64,000 nucleotides of DNA from contig JAZKHY010000033.1 in assembly GCA_040385105.1 (NCBI GenBank), positions 32,782 through 96,781 on the forward strand, written 5' to 3'. The translations under genes were made by a program, and so were the position numbers. The notes under the pieces are model-generated. The model searched no databases. It had not been told where the DNA came from and worked only from the letters and a program-made list of their open reading frames with translations. Source of the stretch: JACMQX01 sp040385105. GTDB lineage: Bacteria > Pseudomonadota > Gammaproteobacteria > Burkholderiales > Burkholderiaceae_C. Positions 15,773 to 25,240 of the stretch are shown here, one piece after another; the stretch's first letter is position 1, and each line of letters begins with the position of its first letter.

Positions 15773-16705
15773 TCAGGAGCGACCCGCGCGGCTTGCCACC
15801 AGCGCTTCAGCCAGCATAGGTGCCTGCCGGCCGTCGCCTGAAACGGCATCTGCCCGCAGTTCGGTCACGTACTCCGGATGCGAAGCAAAGAGCGGACCAC
15901 CCACCATTATGCCCACATGGGGGTTCAGGGCTGCGCTGCGCACGCTGGCAATGCAGTCACCCAGGTCCGCCAGGTGAAGCTCGCTCGCCATCGAGAAGCC
16001 GACCACGTCAAACCATTCGCGACGCACCATCGTGACCGGGTCCGCGCCTGCTTCCCAGGGCCCGCCGGCGACGTCCCAGCCGGCGCGGCGGAAGAACTCG
16101 GCCACCATCACGAGGCCAAAGGTGTGCTGCTCGCCGGGGCTTGGCAGCAGCAGGATGCGCCGGCCGTTGCTCGGGTGATCCGGCGCCTGGCCAAAGGCCG
16201 GGCTCAGCTCGCGCAGCACCTGCTGCAGGCGGCCCAGCCCGAGCGTGACTTCGGTGAAATCGCACAGGTCCTGCTCCCAGAGCTCGCCCAGGTAGCGCGC
16301 CACCGGCGCCAGCAGGTCCAGGTAAATCGTCTCGACTGCAATGCCGCGCAGGCGCATGGCTTCGACGCAGGCATGGGCGACGTCTTCATCGCGCGCAAGG
16401 ACCAGCTTGGCGAAATACACCACGTCCTGCCGGCTCACGCCCTGGCCGGTGAGGGCGGGAAGCGTCAGGCACTCATGCGGCGTGCGATGCGCCAGCATCA
16501 GCCGCGGAATGATTTCATTCTCGATCGCACGCGCCAGCAGCGCCATGCGCAGTTCAACCGCTGCGTGGCCGGCATCCGGGGCGGACTGCGCCGCAACCTG
16601 TCCCGCCGGCGCATAGCCCGATTCACCCCGCCATCTGTCCTGTCCCGAAGCCCCCTGGCTGGTCTCCTGCCCGGATCCGTCCTGCGTGAACGATCTCATG
16701 TTCAT
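15773..16705 (-). CDS. aerR: B12-binding antirepressor AerR/PpaA
   Basis: This 310-residue protein matches AerR/PpaA, the SCHIC-type antirepressor that binds cobalamin or heme and relieves PpsR/CrtJ repression. The cobalamin-binding His194 lies in SPGEQHTFGLVMVAEFF, within a Rossmann-like B12 domain (about residues 180-305) ending in GIMVGGPLF. A helical domain precedes it (about 50-170). The first 45 residues are polar and low in complexity. It sits upstream of ppsR2 on the same strand and divergent from bchF, which matches many purple bacterial clusters. Confidence 0.9.
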   Translation of the reverse strand: MNMRSFTQDGSGQETSQGASGQDRWRGESGYAPAGQVAAQSAPDAGHAAVELRMALLARAIENEIIPRLMLAHRTPHECLTLPALTGQGVSRQDVVYFAKLVLARDEDVAHACVEAMRLRGIAVETIYLDLLAPVARYLGELWEQDLCDFTEVTLGLGRLQQVLRELSPAFGQAPDHPSNGRRILLLPSPGEQHTFGLVMVAEFFRRAGWDVAGGPWEAGADPVTMVRREWFDVVGFSMASELHLADLGDCIASVRSAALNPHVGIMVGGPLFASHPEYVTELRADAVSGDGRQAPMLAEALVASRAGRS

Positions 16706-17021
16706 GTCTCCTCGCGGTCAATGAGCCTGGCGGGATAGCCACGGTACCGGCACTTGCCGGGCCGCTGATTCAGCCCATTCTTTTTCGCAGTCCATCAGAG
16801 ATATCAGGGCACGGCCAATCCTGAAGGAAGCCGGTTCCCGAGTCTCCACCCGGTTTTACTGCCAGCCTCACACAGGATTTCAAGTGTTTCCCCTACCCCC
16901 ACACAAAAACTTTACTCGCTCCAAAAAACATGTCAAGTTTAATTTACGTCAATACAAGTTGACACGCGTAGCCAAGAGGACTAAATTGGGTTCATTGGCA
17001 TCAATGCCGGAGACACAAGCG
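16706..17021. promoter_or_regulatory. aerR-bchF intergenic region with tandem PpsR-like sites
   Basis: Two abutting near-consensus PpsR sites share an ACGT centre: TGT-N12-ACG at 16931-16948 and CGT-N12-ACA at 16947-16964. The second contains the -35 TTGACA (16959-16964) of a bchF promoter with a 17-bp spacer and TAAATT at 16982-16987. The rest of the 316 bp, toward aerR, shows no gene and no clear motif. Cooperative binding of two PpsR units is plausible. Confidence 0.75.
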
Positions 17022-17534
17022 ATGCATCGTGGCGAGCACAAAGCGGGAACCAGCCGCCCTCTTTACACGGCCGAAGAGCGCCTGCGGCGCGACGCGACCG
17101 TGTGGACGCTGGTGCAGGGCATCCTCGCGCCGGTGCAGTTCGTGGTGTTCCTGGTCAGCCTGGGGCTGGTACTGCGCTACCTGGCCAGTGGCGAGGGCCT
17201 GTGGATGGCCAATGCCTCCATCGTCGTCAAGACCCTGACGCTCTACACGATCATGATCACCGGCTGCATCTGGGAGAAGGTGGTCTTCGGCCGCTATCTC
17301 TTTGCTCCCGCCTTCTATTGGGAAGACGTGTTCAGCATGCTGGTGCTGGCGCTTCACACGGCCTACCTGGTGGCGCTGGCCACCGGCGCACTGGCTGCCC
17401 GCGAACTGATGTACCTGGCGCTGGCGGCCTACGCCACCTATGTGATCAACGCCACGCAGTTCATCCTCAAGCTGCGGGCCGCGCGGCTGGACCATGCGCG
17501 GGCACAGGCATCGGCGCAAGGGGTGCTTGCATGA
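17022..17534 (+). CDS. bchF: 2-vinyl bacteriochlorophyllide hydratase BchF
   Basis: This 170-residue membrane-associated enzyme hydrates the 3-vinyl group of chlorophyllide on the way to bacteriochlorophyll a. The family block RRDATVWTLVQGILAPVQF and several hydrophobic segments are present. The start at 17022 has GGAG at 17009-17012, 9 bases upstream; the ATG at 17004 lacks such a site and would add six residues. It opens the long + strand run bchFNBHLM-lhaA-puhABC-acsF-puhE and has a PpsR-type promoter directly upstream. Confidence 0.93.
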   Translation: MHRGEHKAGTSRPLYTAEERLRRDATVWTLVQGILAPVQFVVFLVSLGLVLRYLASGEGLWMANASIVVKTLTLYTIMITGCIWEKVVFGRYLFAPAFYWEDVFSMLVLALHTAYLVALATGALAARELMYLALAAYATYVINATQFILKLRAARLDHARAQASAQGVLA

Positions 17535-17592
17535 GCGGCGCACGGCAGCCCGGAGGCGCCCGCACCGCAACGCGCAGCGCGGAGGTTTCGCA

Positions 17593-18882
17593 ATGAGCCC
17601 GGTCATTCCCATCCGTTCTGCAGCGGACGCCGGTTGCGCCGACGCACCCGTGCTGAAAGAGCGCGGCCAGCGCGAGGTGTTCTGCGGGCTCACCGGCATC
17701 ATCTGGCTGCACCGCAAGATCCAGGACGCCTTCTTCCTCGTGGTCGGCTCGCGCACCTGTGCCCACCTGATCCAGTCGGCCGCCGGCGTCATGATCTTCG
17801 CCGAGCCGCGCTTTGCCACCGCCATCATCGACGAGCGCGACCTGGCGGGCCTGGCCGATGCCAATACCGAACTGGACCGCGTGGTCACCCGCCTGCTGGA
17901 ACGCCGGCCCGAGATCAAGCTGCTGTTCCTGGTGGGCTCCTGCCCGTCGGAAGTCATCAAGCTGGACCTGTCGCGCGCCGCCTCGCGCCTGTCGGCAAGC
18001 TTCTCGCCCAAGGTCCGGGTGCTGAACTACTCCGGCAGCGGCATAGAGACCACCTTCACCCAGGGCGAAGATGCCTGCCTCGCATCGCTGGTGCCCAGCC
18101 TGCCGCAGGCGGCAGCAGATGCGCCGCCCTCGCTGCTGGTGGTGGGTACCCTGGCCGACGTGGTGGAAGACCAGTTCGCACGCCTGTTCACCCAGCTGGG
18201 CATCGGGCCGGTGCGCTTCTTCCCGCCGCGCCACGCCAATGAACTGCCGGCGGTCGGCCCCAACACCCGCATCCTCCTGGCCCAGCCCTTTCTCGCCGAC
18301 ACGGCCAAAGCGCTGGAATCGCGCGGCGCCAGGCGGTTGCCTGCGCCCTTCCCGCTGGGCGTTGAAGGCACAAGCCTGTGGCTGCAGGCCGCGGCCACGG
18401 CATTCGGTGTGCCCGAACAAACGTTTGAAGAGGTCACTGCCAGCGCCCGCCAGCGCGCCGGTGCAGCCATCGCCCGCCAGCGCGTCCAGCTGGCCGGCAA
18501 GCGCATCTTCTTCTTCCCCGATTCGCAGCTTGAGATCCCGCTGGCCCGCTTCCTGTCGCGCGAGCTCGGCATGGAGCTGGTGGAAGTCGGCACGCCCTAC
18601 CTGCACCGCCAGCACCTTGCCGAAGAGCTGGCCATGCTGCCCGAAGGCACTTTCCTGTCTGAAGGCCAGCATGTGGAAAACCAGCTGGACCGCTGCCGCG
18701 CCGCGCGGCCCGACCTCGTGGTCTGCGGCCTGGGCCTGGCCAACCCGCTGGAGGCCGAGGGCATGACCACCAAGTGGGCCATCGAGCTTGTCTTCACGCC
18801 CATCCAGGGCTATGACCAAGCGCCCGACCTGGCTGAACTGTTCACCCGCCCGCTGGTCCGCAAGCTGCGGCTGGCGGCCTGA
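17593..18882 (+). CDS. bchN: dark-operative protochlorophyllide reductase subunit BchN
   Basis: This 429-residue subunit forms, with BchB, the nitrogenase-like catalytic component of dark protochlorophyllide reductase. Three Cys ligands of the NB 4Fe-4S cluster are visible: Cys31 (REVFCGLTG), Cys56 (VVGSRTCAH) and the Cys of LVGSCPSEVIKL. The ATG at 17593 has a perfect GGAGG 8 bases upstream; a longer open frame overlapping bchF has none. It is followed 11 bp later by bchB. Confidence 0.95.
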   Translation: MSPVIPIRSAADAGCADAPVLKERGQREVFCGLTGIIWLHRKIQDAFFLVVGSRTCAHLIQSAAGVMIFAEPRFATAIIDERDLAGLADANTELDRVVTRLLERRPEIKLLFLVGSCPSEVIKLDLSRAASRLSASFSPKVRVLNYSGSGIETTFTQGEDACLASLVPSLPQAAADAPPSLLVVGTLADVVEDQFARLFTQLGIGPVRFFPPRHANELPAVGPNTRILLAQPFLADTAKALESRGARRLPAPFPLGVEGTSLWLQAAATAFGVPEQTFEEVTASARQRAGAAIARQRVQLAGKRIFFFPDSQLEIPLARFLSRELGMELVEVGTPYLHRQHLAEELAMLPEGTFLSEGQHVENQLDRCRAARPDLVVCGLGLANPLEAEGMTTKWAIELVFTPIQGYDQAPDLAELFTRPLVRKLRLAA

Positions 18883-18893
18883 GGCGCGCGCCC

Positions 18894-20510
18894 ATGCAAC
18901 TCACACTCTGGACTTACGAAGGCCCTCCGCACGTCGGCGCGATGCGCATTGCCACGGCCATGCAGGACGTCCACTATGTGCTGCATGCGCCCCAGGGCGA
19001 CACCTATGCCGACCTGCTGTTCACGATGATCGAGCGCAACCAGAAGCGCCCGCCCGTGACTTACACCACCTTCCAGGCGCGCGACCTGGGCGGCGACACC
19101 GCCGAGCTGTTCAAGACCGCCGCGCGCGAAGCCTTCGAGCGCTTCAAGCCCAAGGCCATGATGGTCGGTGCTTCCTGCACTGCCGAGCTGATCCAGGACG
19201 ACCCGGGCGGCCTGTGCCGCGCGCTCGATCTGCCGGTGCCGGTTGTGGCGCTTGAGCTGCCCTCCTACCAGCGCAAGGAAAACTGGGGTGCGTCGGAAAC
19301 CTTCTACCAGATGGTCCGCGCTCTGGCCGGCCCGCCTGGCCCGAAAGCACCGCGCGCTGAAGGCCAGCGGCCAAGCTGCAACATCCTGGGCCCCGCAGCC
19401 CTGGGCTTCCGGCACCGCGACGACCTGCGCGAGATCAGCGGCCTGCTCACGCAGCTGGGCATTGACATCAACGTGGTGGCACCACTGGGCGCAACACCGG
19501 CCGACCTGGGCCGCCTGCGTGATGCCGACTTCAATGTGGTGCTCTATCCCGAGATTGCCTCGCTCGCAGCCGGGTGGCTCAACCGCAGCTTTGGGCAGCC
19601 TGCCACCAAAACCGTGCCCATCGGCATGGGTGCAACGCGCGACTTCATCGAGGAAGTTGCAGGCCTGGCCGGCATTGACCCGCAGCCCGTCCTGCGGGAC
19701 GCGAACCAGCGCGCCACCTGGTATGCACGCTCGGTGGATTCGACCTACCTGACCGGCAAGCGCGTGTTCGTCTTCGGCGACGCCACGCATGCGGTAGCCG
19801 CTGCCCGCGTGGCCAGCCGGGAACTGGGGTTCAAGGTTGTCGGCATCGGCACCTACAGCCGCGAATTTGCACGCGAAGTGCGCGAGGCCGCCAAGCTGTA
19901 TGAGGTGGATGCACTGATCAGCGACGACTACCTGGAGATCGAGGCGAAGATCATCGAACTGCAGCCCGAACTGGTGCTGGGCACGCAGATGGAGCGCCAC
20001 ATTGCCAAGCGCGCAGGCGTGCCCTGCGCCGTCATCTCTGCTCCGGTGCATGTGCAGGATTTTCCGGCGCGCTACTCACCGCAGATGGGCTTTGAAGGCG
20101 CCAATGTGATGTTCGACACCTGGGTCCATCCGCTGATGATGGGCCTGGAAGAGCACCTGATCGGCATGTTCCGGGGTGACGCCGAATTCCATGAAGATGC
20201 TGCGCCTTCCCACCTTGGCGGCCATGCGACGCCGAGGCCGTCCACCATGCAGGAAGCGCCGCCAGCTGTCCTGGCCGCAGCGGCGGAGGCGGAGCTTGCC
20301 ATTGCTGCGGCTATGACCGCAACGCAGGCACCAGCAGCGACAACGACAGAAACCACCTGGGGCGCAGACGCCGAGAAGGAGCTGCGCAAGATTCCCTTCT
20401 TCGTGCGCGGCAAGGCCCGCCGCAACACCGAACTCTACGCCCGGGACAAAGGCCTGCCCGTCATCACCATCGAGACGCTCTACGATGCCAAAGCTCATTT
20501 CAGCCGCTGA
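18894..20510 (+). CDS. bchB: dark-operative protochlorophyllide reductase subunit BchB
   Basis: This 538-residue catalytic partner of BchN contributes the unusual fourth cluster ligand Asp36 (HAPQGDTYADLL). The C-terminal region has the PCP_red-type domain (WGADAEKELRKIPFFVRGKA), preceded by an Ala/Thr-rich linker of about 50 residues (near 440-485) that accounts for much of the length. Its last 26 bp overlap the start of bchH in another frame, so the two are probably translated in a coupled way. Confidence 0.95.
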   Translation: MQLTLWTYEGPPHVGAMRIATAMQDVHYVLHAPQGDTYADLLFTMIERNQKRPPVTYTTFQARDLGGDTAELFKTAAREAFERFKPKAMMVGASCTAELIQDDPGGLCRALDLPVPVVALELPSYQRKENWGASETFYQMVRALAGPPGPKAPRAEGQRPSCNILGPAALGFRHRDDLREISGLLTQLGIDINVVAPLGATPADLGRLRDADFNVVLYPEIASLAAGWLNRSFGQPATKTVPIGMGATRDFIEEVAGLAGIDPQPVLRDANQRATWYARSVDSTYLTGKRVFVFGDATHAVAAARVASRELGFKVVGIGTYSREFAREVREAAKLYEVDALISDDYLEIEAKIIELQPELVLGTQMERHIAKRAGVPCAVISAPVHVQDFPARYSPQMGFEGANVMFDTWVHPLMMGLEEHLIGMFRGDAEFHEDAAPSHLGGHATPRPSTMQEAPPAVLAAAAEAELAIAAAMTATQAPAATTTETTWGADAEKELRKIPFFVRGKARRNTELYARDKGLPVITIETLYDAKAHFSR

Positions 20511-23500
20511 GAGCCGGAGCCTGCTGCCGGCCGCACGCGTCGTGCTGGTGACGATGGACAGCCACCTGGCGAGCGCTGCCGAGCGCGCCAACCGCACGCT
20601 GCGCAGGACCATGCCCGGCCTGACGCTGACTGTCCATGCCGCCGCCGAGTGGGGCGACGACGCAGCCGCCCTGGCCAGGTGCCATGACGACATTGCCGGC
20701 GCCGACATCGTGATCGTCACGATGCTGTTCATGGAAGACCATTTCCTGCCGGTGCTTCCGGCCCTGAAGGCGCGCCGTGACAGCTGCGACGCCATGGTCT
20801 GCGCCATGTCCGCCGCTGAAGTCATGAAACTCACCCGCATGGGCAAGTTCAGCATGGACGCACCGGCCAGCGGCCCGATGGCGCTGCTCAAGCGCCTGCG
20901 CGGCAAGAGCGGCAACGACACCGCCAGCAACAAGGCCGACGCCAGTGGCAAGGCCACCGCCGGCGCGCAGCAGATGAAGATGCTGCGCCGCCTGCCCAAG
21001 ATCCTGCGTTTCATCCCCGGCACGGCGCAGGATGTGCGGGCCTATTTCCTGACGCTGCAGTACTGGCTCGCCGGCTCTGAAGACAACGTCGCCAACATGG
21101 TGCAGTTCCTGGTGGACCGCTATGCCGACGGCCCGCGCAAGGCACTTCGCGGCATCGCAAAAATCCAGGCCCCGGTGGAGTATCCCGAAGTCGGCATCTA
21201 CCACCCGCGCATGCCGGCGCGCCTGTCCACCACGCTGGCGGACCTGCCGCTGGTCGCTACCACCGGCAAGCGCGGCACCGTGGGCGTGCTGCTGATGCGC
21301 TCGTATTTGCTGGCCGGCAACACCAGCCACTATGACGGCGTGATCACCGCACTCGAGGCACGCGGCATGAAAGTACTGCCCGCCTTTGCGACCGGCCTGG
21401 ACAACCGGCCGGCCGTGGAGGCCTTCTTCATGAAAGATGGCAGGCCCGCCATCGACGCGCTGGTGTCCCTGACGGGCTTCTCGCTCGTCGGCGGCCCGGC
21501 CTACAACGATGCGAAGTCCGCCGAAGACATGCTCGCCCGGCTGGACGTACCCTACCTGGCGGTCACGCCGGTCGAGTTCCAGACCCTGGACCAGTGGGGC
21601 GCCTCGCCGCGCGGCCTGCTGCCGGTCGAGTCCACCATGATGGTGGCCATTCCCGAGCTGGACGGCGCGACAGGCTCGATGGTCTACGGCGGGCGCGGCA
21701 GCGGCAAGCACATTGCCTGCACCGGATGCGCCCATGCCTGCCGCTTCGAGAACGTGGCCGGCACGCATGACATGCACAGCTGCATCGAGCGCGCCGATGC
21801 GCTGGCCGGCCGGGTCGGCAAGCTGGTGGACCTGCGCCGCTCGGAGCGCGCCGGCCGCAAGGTCGCAGCCGTGATCTTCAACTTCCCGCCGAACGCCGGC
21901 AACACCGGCACCGCCGCCTTCCTGAGCGTCTTCGAGTCGCTCTACAACACCATGGCTGCGATGGCGCGCGAAGGCTACACCGTCGACATGCCGGCCAGTG
22001 TGGACGATCTGCGCGAACGCATCATCACCGGCAACGCTGCGTTGTATGGCGCGCAGGCCAATGTCCACACCCGCATCCTGACAGACGACCATGTGCGGCG
22101 CGAGAAGCACCTGAAAGAGATTGAGGCGCAATGGGGTCCCGCGCCCGGCAAGCAGCAGAGCGACGGTTCCAGCCTGTTTGTGCTCGGCGAGCGCTTTGGC
22201 AATGTCTTCGTCGGCATCCAGCCTGCCTTCGGCTATGAGGGTGACCCGATGCGCCTGCTATTCGAGCGCGGCTTTGCGCCCACCCATGCGTTCTCCGCCT
22301 TCTACCGCTGGCTGCGCGAGGACTTCTGTGCCAACGCCGTGCTGCACTTCGGCACCCATGGCGCGCTGGAATTCATGCCGGGCAAGCAAAGCGGCATGTC
22401 GGCCACCTGCTGGCCTGACAGGCTGATCGGCGACCTGCCCAACCTGTACCTCTATGCCTCCAACAATCCGTCGGAAGGCACGATCGCCAAGCGCCGCGCG
22501 GCCGCCACGCTCATCAGCTACCTGACACCGCCGGTGGCACAGGCCGGCCTCTACAAGGGCCTGGTGGACCTGAAAGACACACTGGAGCGCTACCGGAGCC
22601 TGGAGCCCGAAGCGCAGGCCGAACGCGACGAACTCAGCCTGATGATCCAGGCGCAGGCCGCAGAGCTGGACCTGGCCGATGCCGAGCCGGCCTGGGGCGC
22701 AGCCTCGGAGGCATCGATCGCAAGGCTCAATGAGCGCGTGCTGGAAGTCGAATACACGCTGATCCCCTATGGCCTGCATATCGTCGGCCAGGCACCCAGC
22801 GCTGCAGAGCGCACCGACCTGCTGCTGTCCTGCGCCGAAGCCTCGCATGGCACACGGCCGGAACGCGCAGTGGTCGAAGCGCTGGTCGCAGGCCACACCC
22901 CGGAGCAGGCCATCGCTGCCTGCAACGCGGCGTCCGACCCGCAAACCATTGCCCTGCTGATGGAGCTGGCCGCCACCGACGAGCTGATGGCGCATGACCA
23001 TGAGATCAGCGGCATCCTGCATGCGCTGGACGGCAAGTTCCTGCGGCCCGCACCCGGCGGCGACCTGCTGCGCACACCGGCCATCCTGCCCACGGGCCGC
23101 AACCTGCATGGCTTTGACCCGTTCCGAATTCCAAGCGCCTATGCGGTGAAGGACGGCGCGCGCCAGGCCGGCCGCCTGCTGCAAAAGCACATGGGCGACG
23201 GCCATGTGTTCCCGGAAACCATTGCCATGGTCCTGTGGGGCACCGACAACCTCAAGAGCGAAGGCGGCCCGATTGCGCAAGCGCTGTCCTTGATGGGCGC
23301 ACGGCCGCGTTTTGACAGCTACGGACGCCTCGCCGGTGCCGAACTGATGACACTGGCTGAACTCGGACGGCCCCGCATCGACGTCATCATCACCCTCTCG
23401 GGCATCTTCCGCGACCTGCTGCCGCTGCAGATCAAGCTGCTGGCCGAGGCCGCCTTCATGGCTGCAAGCGCAGATGAGCCGGCGGAACAAAACTTCATCC

Positions 23501-24318
23501 GCAAGCATGCGCTGGCGTACCAGGCCGAGCATGGCGGTGACCTTGAAACCGCTTCGCTGCGCGTCTTCGGCAATGCAGAAGGCGCCTACGGCTCCAACGT
23601 CAACAGCCTGGTGGACAACAGCCGCTGGGAAGATGGCGACGAGCTGGCCGAGACCTACAGCCGCCGCAAGGGCTTTGCCTACGGCCGCGCCGGCCGGCCG
23701 ATGCAGCAGGGCAAGCTGCTGCAAAGCGTGCTTGCAGGGGTGGACCTCGCCTACCAGAACCTCGACTCGGTCGAGCTCGGCGTGACCACGGTGGACACCT
23801 ACTTCGACACGCTGGGCGGCATCAGCCGTGCGATCAAGCGCGCCAAGTCGGTGGAGCTGGGCCATGACGCCGAAGTGGCCCCGGTGTACATCGGCGACCA
23901 GACCCGCGACAGCAGCGGCGGCGGCACGGTACGCACGCTGACCGAGCAGGTCGCGCTTGAGACGCGCACCCGCATGCTCAACCCCAAGTGGTACGAAGGC
24001 ATGCTCAAGCATGGCTACGAGGGTGTGCGCCAGATTGAAGTGCATGTGACCAACACCATGGGCTGGTCGGCCACGACCGGCCAGGTCCAGCCCTGGGTCT
24101 ATGAGCAGCTGAGCGAGACCTTCATGCTTGACCCCGAGATGCGCGAGCGTCTCGCCACATTGAACCCAACCGCCTCGGCCCGGGTTGCCAGCCGCCTGCT
24201 GGAAGCATCCGAGCGCAAGTTCTGGCAACCCTCGCCGCTGGTGCTTGAAGCACTGCGCCGCGCGGGTGAAGAGCTTGAAGACCGGCTTGAAGGCGTATAC
24301 GAAGGAGCCCCCGCATGA
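20485..24318 (+). CDS. bchH: magnesium chelatase subunit BchH
   Basis: This 1277-residue porphyrin-binding subunit of Mg-chelatase takes protoporphyrin IX and, with BchI and BchD, inserts Mg2+. The length is usual for BchH, and the CobN-like body contains the family stretch FGTHGALEFMPGKQSGMS. The start MPKLISAAES lies inside the 3' end of bchB (26-bp overlap) and fits the typical BchH N-terminus. The stop overlaps the bchL start (ATGA). An Ala/Lys/Ser-rich insert near residues 135-155 looks like a flexible loop. Confidence 0.96.
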   Translation: MPKLISAAESRSLLPAARVVLVTMDSHLASAAERANRTLRRTMPGLTLTVHAAAEWGDDAAALARCHDDIAGADIVIVTMLFMEDHFLPVLPALKARRDSCDAMVCAMSAAEVMKLTRMGKFSMDAPASGPMALLKRLRGKSGNDTASNKADASGKATAGAQQMKMLRRLPKILRFIPGTAQDVRAYFLTLQYWLAGSEDNVANMVQFLVDRYADGPRKALRGIAKIQAPVEYPEVGIYHPRMPARLSTTLADLPLVATTGKRGTVGVLLMRSYLLAGNTSHYDGVITALEARGMKVLPAFATGLDNRPAVEAFFMKDGRPAIDALVSLTGFSLVGGPAYNDAKSAEDMLARLDVPYLAVTPVEFQTLDQWGASPRGLLPVESTMMVAIPELDGATGSMVYGGRGSGKHIACTGCAHACRFENVAGTHDMHSCIERADALAGRVGKLVDLRRSERAGRKVAAVIFNFPPNAGNTGTAAFLSVFESLYNTMAAMAREGYTVDMPASVDDLRERIITGNAALYGAQANVHTRILTDDHVRREKHLKEIEAQWGPAPGKQQSDGSSLFVLGERFGNVFVGIQPAFGYEGDPMRLLFERGFAPTHAFSAFYRWLREDFCANAVLHFGTHGALEFMPGKQSGMSATCWPDRLIGDLPNLYLYASNNPSEGTIAKRRAAATLISYLTPPVAQAGLYKGLVDLKDTLERYRSLEPEAQAERDELSLMIQAQAAELDLADAEPAWGAASEASIARLNERVLEVEYTLIPYGLHIVGQAPSAAERTDLLLSCAEASHGTRPERAVVEALVAGHTPEQAIAACNAASDPQTIALLMELAATDELMAHDHEISGILHALDGKFLRPAPGGDLLRTPAILPTGRNLHGFDPFRIPSAYAVKDGARQAGRLLQKHMGDGHVFPETIAMVLWGTDNLKSEGGPIAQALSLMGARPRFDSYGRLAGAELMTLAELGRPRIDVIITLSGIFRDLLPLQIKLLAEAAFMAASADEPAEQNFIRKHALAYQAEHGGDLETASLRVFGNAEGAYGSNVNSLVDNSRWEDGDELAETYSRRKGFAYGRAGRPMQQGKLLQSVLAGVDLAYQNLDSVELGVTTVDTYFDTLGGISRAIKRAKSVELGHDAEVAPVYIGDQTRDSSGGGTVRTLTEQVALETRTRMLNPKWYEGMLKHGYEGVRQIEVHVTNTMGWSATTGQVQPWVYEQLSETFMLDPEMRERLATLNPTASARVASRLLEASERKFWQPSPLVLEALRRAGEELEDRLEGVYEGAPA

Positions 24319-25235
24319 GTATGACCACTGTCCCTTTCCCTGACATCAAGCGCCCCGGTGCGCGCGTCATGCGGGAAGACGGGGAGGGCAGCCTGCAGGT
24401 GCAGCTCGACCCGAACCTGAAGATCGGCAATGCCAAGGTGTTTGCCATCTACGGCAAGGGCGGCATCGGCAAGAGCACGACCTCGTCCAACCTGTCGGCC
24501 GCTTTCTCGCTCATGGGCAAGCGGGTGCTGCAGATCGGCTGCGACCCCAAGCACGACTCCACCTTCACCCTGACCAAGAAGATGCTTCCCACCGTCATCG
24601 ACGTGCTCGAAACCGTGGACTTCCATGCCGAGGAGCTGCGGGTGGAGGACTTCGTGTTCCCGGGCTTCAACGGCGTGATGTGCGTGGAAGCCGGCGGCCC
24701 GCCCGCCGGCACCGGCTGCGGCGGCTATGTGGTCGGCCAGACCGTCAAGCTCCTGAAAGAACACCACCTGCTGGAAGACACCGACGTCGTGATCTTCGAC
24801 GTGCTGGGCGATGTGGTCTGCGGCGGCTTTGCCGCGCCGCTGCAGCACGCCGACCGCGCGCTGATCGTCACCGCCAACGACTTCGACTCGATCTTCGCGA
24901 TGAACCGCATCGTGCAGGCCATCGGCGCCAAGGCCAAGAACTACAACGTCCGCCTGGGCGGCGTCATTGCCAACCGCAGCAAGGACACCGACCAGATCGA
25001 CAAGTACAACAACCAGATCGGCCTGAAGCTGGCCGCGCACTTCCCGGACCTGGACGTCATCCGGCGCAGCCGCCTGAAGAAGTCCACCCTGTTCGAGATG
25101 GAAGACTCGCCCGAGCTGGACGCCGTCAAGAAGGAATACATGCGGCTGGCCGCGTCGCTGTGGCTGGGCACAGACCCCCTGAACGCCGTGCCGATGAAAG
25201 ACCGCGACATTTTCGACCTGCTTGGCTTTGACTGA
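24315..25235 (+). CDS. bchL: protochlorophyllide reductase iron-sulfur ATPase BchL
   Basis: This 306-residue NifH-like homodimeric ATPase delivers electrons to BchNB. The P-loop GKGGIGKST is at residues 47-55, and the two cluster Cys lie in GPPAGTGCGGYVV and GDVVCGGFAAP. The start overlaps the bchH stop. Codon use and spacing match the rest of the operon; bchM follows after 5 bp. Confidence 0.97.
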   Translation: MSMTTVPFPDIKRPGARVMREDGEGSLQVQLDPNLKIGNAKVFAIYGKGGIGKSTTSSNLSAAFSLMGKRVLQIGCDPKHDSTFTLTKKMLPTVIDVLETVDFHAEELRVEDFVFPGFNGVMCVEAGGPPAGTGCGGYVVGQTVKLLKEHHLLEDTDVVIFDVLGDVVCGGFAAPLQHADRALIVTANDFDSIFAMNRIVQAIGAKAKNYNVRLGGVIANRSKDTDQIDKYNNQIGLKLAAHFPDLDVIRRSRLKKSTLFEMEDSPELDAVKKEYMRLAASLWLGTDPLNAVPMKDRDIFDLLGFD

Positions 25236-25240
25236 ACACC

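Noticed and set aside
16887..16912. Third PpsR-like site upstream of bchF
   Set aside because: The TGT and ACA half-sites are 13 bases apart rather than 12 and the inner bases do not match the palindrome.
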